In this document: positions 14,549 to 20,786 of the stretch, piece after piece
Numbering within the stretch: position 1 is the first letter of the stretch
Layout: each line of letters begins with the position of its first letter
From: Oscillospiraceae bacterium
GTDB taxonomy: Bacteria > Bacillota_A > Clostridia > Oscillospirales > Oscillospiraceae
DNA length: 20,786 nucleotides
NCBI GenBank assembly: GCA_021771675.1
Contig: JAETOP010000065.1
Span: 1 to 20,786 of the forward strand
Reading direction: 5' to 3'
Notes under the pieces: generated by a model
Database searches by the model: none
Told to the model about the DNA's origin: nothing
The model's input: the letters and a program-made list of their open reading frames with translations, nothing else
Made by a program: the position numbers and the translations under genes

Positions 14549-16150
14549 TCACAGGCTGTCAAACCTGGCAGCTCCCCTGGTATCCAGCCAGAGGGTCACG
14601 CTCAGGCCGAGCAGGGCCAGCAAGGCCCCCGTCAGGCCCAGATACCAGTCTGTGGAGAGGAGATTCCGGGAGAGCCCACATCCTACCGCCGCCAGAATGG
14701 GCAGGGCAAAGCCAAGGAGTATGGAAAGCATCATGTTCATGCTCTGCTTGATGGGCATGGCCTCACTGGTCCACTGGAAATTGGGCCGCAGCACCCCCAG
14801 CAGCAGGCCAAAGGCGCCGGTGAGCCAGATAAAGGCGACCGTCCACAGACTGCACAGCAGGATGCTCACCGCCCCCAGCTTTAGGCAGATTCCCAGCACC
14901 ACCGCCGCAAATACCCCGGAGGGGAGATTCAGCAGCACATGGAGCCGCAGCTTGGCGCTCAGCACCATCCTCCCGCTGACGGGCAGGGAGCGGAGAATCC
15001 ACAGATACTTCCCCTCCAGAGACACCGAGGGGGTGGACACGGCGTTGAGCCCGGCGCACAGGCACACAATGACCACCACCGCCATGGGGAGCACGTCCCC
15101 AATCCAGGGCAGCATTTCTCCCAGTCCGCCAACGACCGCTTCCAGAACCTCCCGCTTGACCAGAGCAAAAACCGCCAGCACCGGCAGGAGGAAGATGCCC
15201 AGGCCGCAGTTGAGCATGTAGATGGGACTGCTGATAAAACGCTTCAGCTCCCGCCCCAGCAAGGCGGCGGAGACGCCGGTGGATTTGACGGTGAGCTTCC
15301 CCACCTTTTTCCGCTCCCCCTGGGTTCTCGTAGCAATGCGCAGGAAGCTCTTAGAGAGCAGGAAAAAGCTTGCGGCGAACAGTGCCAGGGTGATGCCGGT
15401 GAAGATGGCCATTGCCTTTCCGTCCCCGGCGGCGGCCATGCCCAGCTGATAGAGCACATTGGCCCAGACCCGGATGCCCTCCCCCAAAGCCGCAGCGTTC
15501 AGAAGCAGCTTTTGGAGAATGCTCATCATGTTCATGCAGACATAATAATAGCCGCAGAAGAACACCAGGGAGATCAGAACGACGAAGAAGCTCTTGTTCT
15601 TCATCCGGGAGACAACTAGCGCCACCACCCAGCCCAGAGCGCAGGTAATCACCGTGACGAACAGGGCGATCAGGAAAATCAGCGCAATGTCAAACACCAC
15701 TGCCTGCGTGCTCACCGTGCCGAATATCCAGGCATAGCAAACCGCCGGAATCCACACAATCCCACTGTACATCAGGCTCATGCCGTAGACCAGGCTCATT
15801 CTGGTCACAAGAATCTTTGCGGGCGCAATGGGCATGGCCAGCAGCATTTCATTGTCCTTGGATAAGTACAGCGTGGCGTAGGTATTGAACACGCTGCCAA
15901 AGGCGCCCATGAAAATGGCGGCAACACCCATCAGCACAAAATACAGCCAGTCCATCCCCAGACTCAGCAGGGTGTCCCCCGTCAGGAAGGACATGCCGAA
16001 GAACATGGCCCCGAGGAACAGCATCACTGCCGTAAAAAGGACGAACATGCCAAAAATGCCCCACTTTGTCCGTCTTTTCCCGGTTTTTGGGTTGATAAAA
16101 TAGGAGCGGAAGCACTCCATGTATTGCTTTTTGATGAGGGCTTTCAGCAT
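14549..16150 (-). CDS. ABC exporter permease (ABC-2-like, multi-span)
   Basis: This 533-residue membrane protein has about twelve predicted hydrophobic segments, arranged as two halves around a polar region near 270-300 (SKSFLRIATRTQGERKKVGK). It belongs to the large ABC-2-like export permeases that pair with a single ATPase. The N-terminal cytoplasmic start (MLKALIKKQYMECFRSYF) and the phrase LSKDNEMLLAMPIAPAKILVTR near 94-115 fit that group. No substrate can be inferred from the sequence alone. The start lies two bases after the upstream ATPase stop. A GGAGGGATAACC ribosome-binding site sits within the ATPase 3' end, so the two are translationally coupled. The candidate RNA promoter follows its stop. 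Confidence 0.88.
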   Translation of the reverse strand: MLKALIKKQYMECFRSYFINPKTGKRRTKWGIFGMFVLFTAVMLFLGAMFFGMSFLTGDTLLSLGMDWLYFVLMGVAAIFMGAFGSVFNTYATLYLSKDNEMLLAMPIAPAKILVTRMSLVYGMSLMYSGIVWIPAVCYAWIFGTVSTQAVVFDIALIFLIALFVTVITCALGWVVALVVSRMKNKSFFVVLISLVFFCGYYYVCMNMMSILQKLLLNAAALGEGIRVWANVLYQLGMAAAGDGKAMAIFTGITLALFAASFFLLSKSFLRIATRTQGERKKVGKLTVKSTGVSAALLGRELKRFISSPIYMLNCGLGIFLLPVLAVFALVKREVLEAVVGGLGEMLPWIGDVLPMAVVVIVCLCAGLNAVSTPSVSLEGKYLWILRSLPVSGRMVLSAKLRLHVLLNLPSGVFAAVVLGICLKLGAVSILLCSLWTVAFIWLTGAFGLLLGVLRPNFQWTSEAMPIKQSMNMMLSILLGFALPILAAVGCGLSRNLLSTDWYLGLTGALLALLGLSVTLWLDTRGAARFDSL

Positions 16151-16152
16151 GG

Positions 16153-16857
16153 TTATCCCTCCAGTTCCAGGAACACGGACTCCAGGCTGGTGTCGCCCTT
16201 CACTTCCTCCATGGTGCCGGAGCGGATGAGTCTGCCCCCCTTGATGATGGCCACCTTGTCGCAGAGCTTTTCCGCCACCTCCAGCACATGGGTGGAGAAG
16301 AAGATGGCCCCGCCCCGGTCGCAGACCTGGCGCATCATCCCCTTGAGGGTGTGGGACGCCTTGGGGTCCAGGCCCACGAAGGGTTCGTCCATCAAAATCA
16401 GCTTCGGCTGGTGGAGCCAGGCGGCGATGATGGCCAGCTTCTGCTTCATGCCGTGGGAGTAGGAGCCGATGGACTGGTTCAGGTCGGCGGTGAGCTCGAA
16501 GGCATCCGCCAATTCCTTCACCCGCTGCCGCCGCTGCTGGGCGTCCACGCCGAACACGTCTCCCACGAAATTCAGGTATTGCATTCCGGTCATGAAGTCG
16601 TACAGGTCGGGGTTATCGGGGATGTAGGCGATTTTCTTTTTGCAGGCCATGGGCTCCTTCTTCATGGACACCCCGTCCACCAGGATTTCCCCCTGGTCAA
16701 ACTGCATGATTCCCGCTACGCTTTTCAAGGTGGTGGTTTTGCCCGCGCCGTTGTGGCCGATGAAGCCGTAGATTTCCCCGGGCAGGATGTGCAGGCTCAA
16801 ATCGTCCACTGCCTTTTTGTCCCCATAGCTTTTGGTAAAATGATCGATTTTCAGCAT
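16153..16857 (-). CDS. ABC transporter ATP-binding protein
   Basis: This 234-residue ATPase has Walker A GHNGAGKT (34-41), a signature-type SYSHGMKQK (132-140, a relaxed form of LSGGQ), Walker B LILMDEP (153-159) and the switch His190 in STHVLE. The Q-loop position reads YIPDNPDLY, common in this export subgroup. I start it at MLKIDHF (16857) rather than at the upstream methionine at 16905. AAAAAGGAGAAG stands just before MLK, and the longer frame would begin upstream of the expected transcription start near 16890. It powers the permease encoded immediately downstream. The promoter carries an operator-like dyad. Confidence 0.95.
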   Translation of the reverse strand: MLKIDHFTKSYGDKKAVDDLSLHILPGEIYGFIGHNGAGKTTTLKSVAGIMQFDQGEILVDGVSMKKEPMACKKKIAYIPDNPDLYDFMTGMQYLNFVGDVFGVDAQQRRQRVKELADAFELTADLNQSIGSYSHGMKQKLAIIAAWLHQPKLILMDEPFVGLDPKASHTLKGMMRQVCDRGGAIFFSTHVLEVAEKLCDKVAIIKGGRLIRSGTMEEVKGDTSLESVFLELEG

Positions 16858-16896
16858 AGATTCTTCTCCTTTTTCCTTTTGGTTTCCCGTACCGGG

Positions 16897-16927
16897 AGTA
16901 TACACCTTCCACCAGGTGGAAAGTCAA
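16897..16927 (-). promoter_or_regulatory. MerR-type promoter/operator of the ABC exporter operon
   Basis: On the - strand TTGACT (16927-16922) and TATACT (16902-16897) are separated by 19 bp. The spacer holds a perfect dyad TTCCACC-T-GGTGGAA (16921-16907). A 19-bp spacer with a central dyad is the classic layout of promoters activated by MerR-family regulators. No MerR gene lies in the window. Confidence 0.72.
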
Positions 16928-16948
16928 GGGGTTTTCCAAAAAATCCCG

Positions 16949-18064
16949 TCACGGGCAGTAACTTTTTTCAATATGGGCCAGCTCCTGGAAGGTCAGAAGC
17001 TTTTGACCGTCGAAGGTCAGCTCTACGATGTAGGGCATCCAGTCCACAAGGCGCAGAAAGTCCTCACAGCCGAACTGGGGGCGATAGTAATTCAGGATGG
17101 CGCTGAGGGCCGTGCCGTGGGTGCCCACAGCGATGTTCTTCCCCTGATTTTCGCTTAGAATTTCCCGCAGAGCGGCGATGTTTCGCTGCTGCACCTGGCC
17201 GATGGATTCTCCCCCGGGCTCATGCCAGGAAAAATCCTGCCAGCGGCGGCGCAGGGGGGAGTCGGCATCCCGAAGGCCCGCATTGCCCTGCTCCCCCGCC
17301 TGGCGCTCCCGGAGGCCCTCCTTTGTGACAATGGGAAGGTCGTAATGAGCGGCGGCGGGACGGATGGTGTCCAGGCTCCGCAGGTAGGGGCTGCAATAGA
17401 AGCAGTGGATGTTCTTGTCCGCTAAAACCTTCGTCACCAAGGCGGTGTCCGCCTTTCCCTCCTGGGTCAGGGGACGGGTGCTGTCCTCCCGGTGGCCGTG
17501 GATGGGCTGGGCATGGCGGACAAAGTAGACGTGGGTCAGGGGCGGAATCCGATTCAGGTCAATCCAGTAGCGCTGCTCCGTCTTTCCGTCCTCATTAATA
17601 ACTTCGTTTTCCAGGATGCCGCCGTTGCGGATGATGGATTTGGCGGAGCCAATATTATCCGCATCGCAGGTCATCAGCACCCGCATGATCCCCAGCTCCC
17701 GGCATTTTTCCAGGGCCAGCCGAATCATGGCTGTGGCATAGCCCTTTCGCCTTTGACTGGGGCGGATGCCGTCGCCGATGTGGCCCCCGGAAAAGAGCAG
17801 GGACTCATTGAGGCGGTGGCGGATGTTCACAGCACCCACAAAGATATTTTGGTCCAAATCCAGGCAGAACCAGGTGGAGTTTGGCACCCAGTCATTCTTC
17901 TTCTCCCTCATTTCCAGATTTTCCAGATAGCGGCCGAAGTCCCGGTAGTCAAGCTCTCGAATTGCGTAGGGGGAGAAATGCTGCTCGGCGGCCAGCCACT
18001 CCTCCATCATGTCAAACAGCTGCTGCCTGTATTCCGGGGTCAGCTTTACCAGGGTAATGTTCAT
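16949..18064 (-). CDS. GNAT acetyltransferase fused to histidine phosphatase
   Basis: The product has 371 residues and two domains. Residues 1-170 are a GNAT N-acetyltransferase with the acetyl-CoA-binding motif RPSQRRKGYAT (101-111) and SAKSIIRNGG later on. Residues about 178-371 are a histidine-phosphatase (phosphoglycerate-mutase-like) domain: FVRHAQP with nucleophile His184, the acid loop LRERQAGEQGN near 251-261, and the second histidine His316 in VGTHGTAL. I chose the start MNITLVK at 18064. GAGAGGG precedes it, and the alternative start at 18103 overlaps the -10 box of the promoter at 18102-18130. The combination suggests coupled modification of a small metabolite, but no substrate is evident. 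A short hairpin at the stop followed by ATTTTTT may terminate it. Confidence 0.88.
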   Translation of the reverse strand: MNITLVKLTPEYRQQLFDMMEEWLAAEQHFSPYAIRELDYRDFGRYLENLEMREKKNDWVPNSTWFCLDLDQNIFVGAVNIRHRLNESLLFSGGHIGDGIRPSQRRKGYATAMIRLALEKCRELGIMRVLMTCDADNIGSAKSIIRNGGILENEVINEDGKTEQRYWIDLNRIPPLTHVYFVRHAQPIHGHREDSTRPLTQEGKADTALVTKVLADKNIHCFYCSPYLRSLDTIRPAAAHYDLPIVTKEGLRERQAGEQGNAGLRDADSPLRRRWQDFSWHEPGGESIGQVQQRNIAALREILSENQGKNIAVGTHGTALSAILNYYRPQFGCEDFLRLVDWMPYIVELTFDGQKLLTFQELAHIEKSYCP

Positions 18065-18101
18065 ATAATCCCTCTCAATTCCGTCATAAAATGTTGCCGT
18101 C

Positions 18102-18130
18102 ATCTTATATCATCCTCCCCCAAATGTCAA
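18102..18130 (-). promoter_or_regulatory. Promoter of the GNAT-phosphatase gene
   Basis: On the - strand TTGACA (18130-18125), a 17-bp spacer, then TAAGAT (18107-18102). An overlapping TATAAG at shorter spacing is also present. It lies about 40 bp upstream of the chosen start. Confidence 0.7.
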
Positions 18131-18153
18131 CCCCGGCTGCGCCGGGAGGCAAA

Positions 18154-18210
18154 CTCGCACGAAGATGGTCGGTCGTCGTTCCCCCGCTATCCACCCGGTA
18201 ACGCTTTTGC
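18154..18210 (+). repeat. Solo fragment of the family-A repeat core
   Basis: 'cgaagatggtcggtcgtcgt' followed by CCACCCGGTAACGCTTTTG matches the cores at 4545-4597, 13945-13990 and 14296-14352 (inverted). The terminal inverted repeats are absent. A small hairpin CCCGGC-TGC-GCCGGG lies just upstream (18132-18146). Confidence 0.65.
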
Positions 18211-18268
18211 GCCCGGGGCCAAATTTCAAACATTTCGTAAACAAAGCAGAAATCTCTGAGCAGCCTCG

Positions 18269-18297
18269 TTGACAAGCGGGACACCCTGCGGTATGAT
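18269..18297 (+). promoter_or_regulatory. Promoter of the TVP38/TMEM64-family gene
   Basis: TTGACA (18269-18274), a 17-bp spacer and TATGAT (18292-18297), about 38 bp upstream of the chosen ATG. Confidence 0.85.
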
Positions 18298-18335
18298 AGT
18301 TGCGTTTTATGTGGAAGGCTGGGAGGAGGGCCCTG

Positions 18336-19025
18336 ATGGAACAGCGAAAAAAGAAGAAAATATGGACTGCCCTGCTGCTTCTGGTGCTGCTGGCTCTGGT
18401 TCTTGGCCTCTGGCGGTACCTGGGCAGGCCCGTGATGAAGCTGATTTCTGACCCTGCCTCCTTCCAGGCGTGGGTGGAGGCCCACGGGTGGTACAGCCGT
18501 CTTGTCTTCCTGGGGATGGTGATTTTCCAGGTGATCGTGGCGGTGATTCCCGGAGAGCCCTTTGAAATTGCGGCAGGCTTCGCCTTTGGAGCCTTGGAGG
18601 GCACCCTTCTCGCCATCGCCGGAGCAGCTCTGGGCAGCGTCATCACCTTCTGGCTGGTGCGGCGTTTCGGCATGAGGCTGGTGCGCATCTTTTTCAGTGA
18701 GGAGCAGCTGGGCTCTGTGAAATTTCTCAAAACCAACAAAAAACGCCGCTTTCTCTTCCTCCTCGTCTATATGACTCCCGGCACCCCCAAGGATTTGCTG
18801 GGATATTTCGCCGGACTGACGGACATTCCCTTCCCGGTGTTCTGCCTGATCTGCACCCTGGGCCGGATTCCCTCGGTGGTCACCTCCACCGTGGGCGGGG
18901 CGGCTCTGGGCACCCGAAGCTACGCATCCGCCGCCATGATTTTCGCTCTGACCCTGGCTGTCAGCGGAGCGGGACTGTGGATTTACGATTGGATTTGCAA
19001 GAAACACGAGGAAAGCGACCGATAG
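18336..19025 (+). CDS. TVP38/TMEM64 (VTT domain) family membrane protein
   Basis: This 229-residue membrane protein begins with a short basic segment (MEQRKKKK) and a hydrophobic helix. The VTT-domain core follows: PGEPFEIAAGFAFG at 72-85, then GAALGSVITFWLVRRFG, with a second conserved half around YMTPGTPKDLLGYFAGLT and a GRIPS motif. Members of this DedA-related family are proposed to act in membrane lipid scrambling or transport. The exact role here is unknown. I chose ATG at 18336 over the TTG at 18300: GGGAGGAGGG sits just before it, and TTG-18300 would lie at the expected transcription start. It is a monocistronic unit between a good promoter and a bidirectional terminator. Confidence 0.9.
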   Translation: MEQRKKKKIWTALLLLVLLALVLGLWRYLGRPVMKLISDPASFQAWVEAHGWYSRLVFLGMVIFQVIVAVIPGEPFEIAAGFAFGALEGTLLAIAGAALGSVITFWLVRRFGMRLVRIFFSEEQLGSVKFLKTNKKRRFLFLLVYMTPGTPKDLLGYFAGLTDIPFPVFCLICTLGRIPSVVTSTVGGAALGTRSYASAAMIFALTLAVSGAGLWIYDWICKKHEESDR

Positions 19026-19029
19026 CAAA

Positions 19030-19062
19030 AGCCGACACCCAAAAGGATGTCGGCTGCTGTTT
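19030..19062. terminator. Bidirectional Rho-independent terminator
   Basis: AGCCGACA (19030-19037) pairs with TGTCGGCT (19048-19055). It has a T-rich run on the + strand (GCTGTTTTG) and, read on the - strand, TTTTGC after the stem. It serves the convergent VTT and DUF4430 genes. Confidence 0.85.
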
Positions 19063-19070
19063 TGTCCGGA

Positions 19071-19844
19071 TTATTTGGAAATCACAAAGGAGTAGGTGGC
19101 TTCCGTGTCAATTTCCGTGGCGTCCACGCCGGTCATAGCGTACTCGCCGTCGATGTAGAAGGCCCAGTAGCTGCCGTCGGTATCGTAGTCGGCGGTGATG
19201 CCGCTGACGGTCTTCACATACAGGCCCCACTCGCTGTCGTCGCCCGCAATGATGCTCAGCTCCGCCAGGGCAGCGCCCACGGTGTCGGCGTCGGTGGAGA
19301 CGGTAACGGTGACGGTGTTCTCCTCGGCATCCGTGACCTGGAAGGTGAACGTCTTCTCGCCGAAGCCGTAGTGCTTGCCCTCACCCAGGGTGATGGTCTG
19401 TCCCTCTTCCAGCTCCCTGCCGTCCACCTTCATCAGATACAGGGCGTTTTCGTCAATCTTGGTGGAATCCACGCTGGTCATGGCGTACTCGCCGTCGATG
19501 TAGAAGGCCCAGTAGCTGCCGTCGGTGTCGTAGTCGGCGGTGATGCCGTTGATGGTCTTCACGTACAGGCCGTACTCACCGTCTTCTCCAGCGATGATGT
19601 TCAGCTCCGCCAGGGCAGCGCCCACGGTGTCGGCATCGGTGGAGACAGTAACCAGGGCAGTCTCATTCTGGCACTCCACCGCAAAGGAGAAGGTGGTTTC
19701 ACCCTCGCCATAGGCTGCACCGTTTTCCAGCAGAATGGTCTCATGGTTTTCATCCCAGACGGTTTCCGGCTCCTGGGCGAAGGCCACAGCTCCCAGGCTC
19801 AGCGCCAGGGCCAGGCAGAGGACAACAGAAATCAGCTTTTTCAT
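19071..19844 (-). CDS. Secreted protein with two DUF4430-like repeats
   Basis: The product has 257 residues. It starts with a clear Sec signal peptide: MKKL, a Leu/Ala-rich core, and AFA as the cleavage site before QEPE. Two modules follow, each with DTVGAALAEL, GLYVKT, ADYDTDGSYWAFYIDGEYAM and a closing strand. The period is 115 codons (345 bp). The modules resemble DUF4430, a beta-grasp-like domain related to the C-terminal part of transcobalamin and intrinsic factor. Ligand binding is unproven. There is no lipobox cysteine, LPXTG motif or membrane anchor, so a soluble secreted product is likely. The start follows AAGGAGCAATG. The two modules are nearly identical in DNA, pointing to a recent duplication or gene conversion. 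Confidence 0.85.
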   Translation of the reverse strand: MKKLISVVLCLALALSLGAVAFAQEPETVWDENHETILLENGAAYGEGETTFSFAVECQNETALVTVSTDADTVGAALAELNIIAGEDGEYGLYVKTINGITADYDTDGSYWAFYIDGEYAMTSVDSTKIDENALYLMKVDGRELEEGQTITLGEGKHYGFGEKTFTFQVTDAEENTVTVTVSTDADTVGAALAELSIIAGDDSEWGLYVKTVSGITADYDTDGSYWAFYIDGEYAMTGVDATEIDTEATYSFVISK

Positions 19845-19882
19845 AAATACATTGCTCCTTATCGGTATGTTTTTACCGGGTT

Positions 19883-19911
19883 ATTCTACCATACCCAGAT
19901 AAAAAAATCAA
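19883..19911 (-). promoter_or_regulatory. Promoter of the DUF4430-repeat gene
   Basis: On the - strand TTGATT (19911-19906), a 17-bp spacer and TAGAAT (19888-19883). The -35 box overlaps the stop codon of the upstream DUF2284 gene. Confidence 0.7.
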
Positions 19912-20450
19912 TCGTCAAACACATACATTCCAAAAAACGCCACCAGGCCCTCCCCGGGGCTGTACTCCAGTCCCGCCGCATCCGCCAATTTCTTCACAAA
20001 AATGCAGTAGGCGGACATGCAGGAATATTGGAGCTCCGGGAAGGTGCAGGGTTTCCCCTCCTTCCGGGCACAGGGGGTGCACAGGGCACAGCCGCTGGCC
20101 CCCACCAGAAAGCCAGGGCAGTCCCTCTGCCGCAGCTGCTTCATCAGACGGATGGCAGCGGTATTATGGCCCAGCTTGGCGGCCTTGATGGCCTTCTTAT
20201 CCTCATAGTCTGAAATTTCCCAGATGGTTTGCAGCACCAGGGCCTTTTTATGGCTGATAATCCGCTGCTTCATCTGCTCGGTTGAGCCGCAGTCCGGCGG
20301 GCAGGAATAATTTGCCCCGTACTGACCGCAGAGATTTTCCTCGCAGAAGGAGCGGAACATGGGGTCAAAGACGATTTGCTCCGTGTCGATCACCTCTGCC
20401 CCGGCAAACCCCGACTCCACCGCAAGGGCGATCATTTCTTTTGATGTCAT
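19908..20450 (-). CDS. DUF2284-like cysteine-rich putative metal-binding protein
   Basis: This 180-residue protein has many cysteines in a regular layout: Cys36, Cys41, Cys50 and Cys54 (LCGQYGANYSCPPDCGS), then Cys111, Cys121, Cys124, Cys127 and Cys135 (CALCTPCARKEGKPC), plus Cys144 and Cys149. This pattern fits the DUF2284 family of predicted metal-binding proteins. An iron-sulfur centre is plausible but not shown. The start MTSKEM at 20450 is supported by AAAGGAGAAG. The longer frame back to 20576 runs through the dispersed repeat and upstream of the -10 box, so it is rejected. Function is unknown. The next gene's promoter overlaps its stop. Confidence 0.85.
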   Translation of the reverse strand: MTSKEMIALAVESGFAGAEVIDTEQIVFDPMFRSFCEENLCGQYGANYSCPPDCGSTEQMKQRIISHKKALVLQTIWEISDYEDKKAIKAAKLGHNTAAIRLMKQLRQRDCPGFLVGASGCALCTPCARKEGKPCTFPELQYSCMSAYCIFVKKLADAAGLEYSPGEGLVAFFGMYVFDD

Positions 20451-20475
20451 TGTTTTCTTCTCCTTTGGATTGCAT

Positions 20476-20481
20476 ATTATA
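20476..20481 (-). promoter_or_regulatory. -10 box of the DUF2284 gene
   Basis: A perfect TATAAT on the - strand, about 26 bp upstream of the start. At 17 bp spacing the -35 region reads only TTTCAA, inside the AAATTGAAATTTGGC repeat end, so the repeat may supply part of this promoter. Confidence 0.55.
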
Positions 20482-20495
20482 CCGTTATTCCCCAC

Positions 20496-20786
20496 AAATT
20501 GAAATTTGGCAGTGCGTTGAATGGTGAAATGTGACGGCTTCTGAGGAAGGCTCCCCTGTGTAAGGGGAGCTGGCACGGCGAAGCCGTGACTGAGGGACTG
20601 TGCAGTAGAATATTTAAGTTTTTCACCATGTTGGGCGAATACCGGATATGTGTTCGTCTACCACAATTCTTTTATTTCAGTGCTCCTCCGTTGTGTGAAA
20701 AAGGGCTTAGGATTGGGGTGTACCTTTCCACATTGGGTTGCACCGGCATCTTAGTGTCTGCTGTACAGTCCCTCAGTCAGCTTCGC
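20496..20786. mobile_element. Family-B element with a family-A end, running off the window
   Basis: It starts AAATTGAAATTTGGCAGTGC, continues with 'gttgaatggtgaaatgtgac' and the hairpin module GGCTCCCC-TGTGTAA-GGGGAGC (20550-20569). The core is 20589-20777, bounded by ACTGAGGGACTGTGCAG and CTGTACAGTCCCTCAGT. The core aligns in inverted orientation with 2453-2639. The far hairpin lies outside the window. Confidence 0.8.

Noticed and set aside
14543..15221. Plus-strand frames of 113-226 residues opposite the ABC permease
   Set aside because: They are shadows of a well-supported membrane-protein gene on the - strand, with no ribosome-binding sites and no family resemblance.
20451..20576. N-terminal extension of the DUF2284 gene
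   Set aside because: The extension is translated repeat sequence, it lies upstream of the TATAAT box, and a strong ribosome-binding site precedes the internal methionine at 20450.

Overview
The window comes from a GC-rich Bacillota genome, most likely a gut member of Clostridia (Oscillospiraceae/Ruminococcaceae-like). Three things point there: an IMP pathway that pairs a PurO-type IMP cyclohydrolase with a stand-alone AICAR transformylase, a single-chain PurL, and many intergenic copies of short hairpin-rich dispersed repeats of the 'ggctcccctgtgtaagggg' type. No database search was possible. All functional calls rest on motifs and remembered family features.

Positions 258-12357 form a purine operon on the + strand: purE-purF-purM-purN-purO-purH(AICARFT only)-[four-helix-bundle gene]-purD-purL. 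It starts at a near-consensus promoter (258-287) and ends at a strong hairpin terminator after purL. It encodes eight of the ten steps from PRPP to IMP; purC and purB are not here. Three junctions are interrupted. A composite inverted-repeat element lies between purF and purM, a 346-bp element with 21-bp perfect terminal inverted repeats lies between purN and purO, and an AT-rich four-helix-bundle gene flanked by inverted GATATRA-type repeats lies between the transformylase and purD. The PurF is unusual. The phosphoribosyltransferase half and the putative 4Fe-4S cysteines are kept, but every glutaminase residue I can align is lost, including the N-terminal cysteine.

Positions 12402-14548 hold an XRE/GyrI-like regulator (+), a QueT-type transporter gene (-), nested repeats, and a strong candidate for an unannotated ~130-nt RNA on the - strand. 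That RNA has a TTGACA-17-TATACT promoter and a Rho-independent terminator, and its 5' hairpin loop can pair with the terminator arm.

Positions 14549-16927 (-) encode a two-gene ABC exporter. Its promoter has a 19-bp spacer containing a perfect dyad, the layout of MerR-family-controlled promoters. Next come a GNAT acetyltransferase-histidine phosphatase fusion (-), a TVP38/TMEM64 membrane protein (+), a secreted protein with two DUF4430-like repeats (-), and a cysteine-rich DUF2284-like protein (-). The window ends inside another copy of the dispersed inverted-repeat element.
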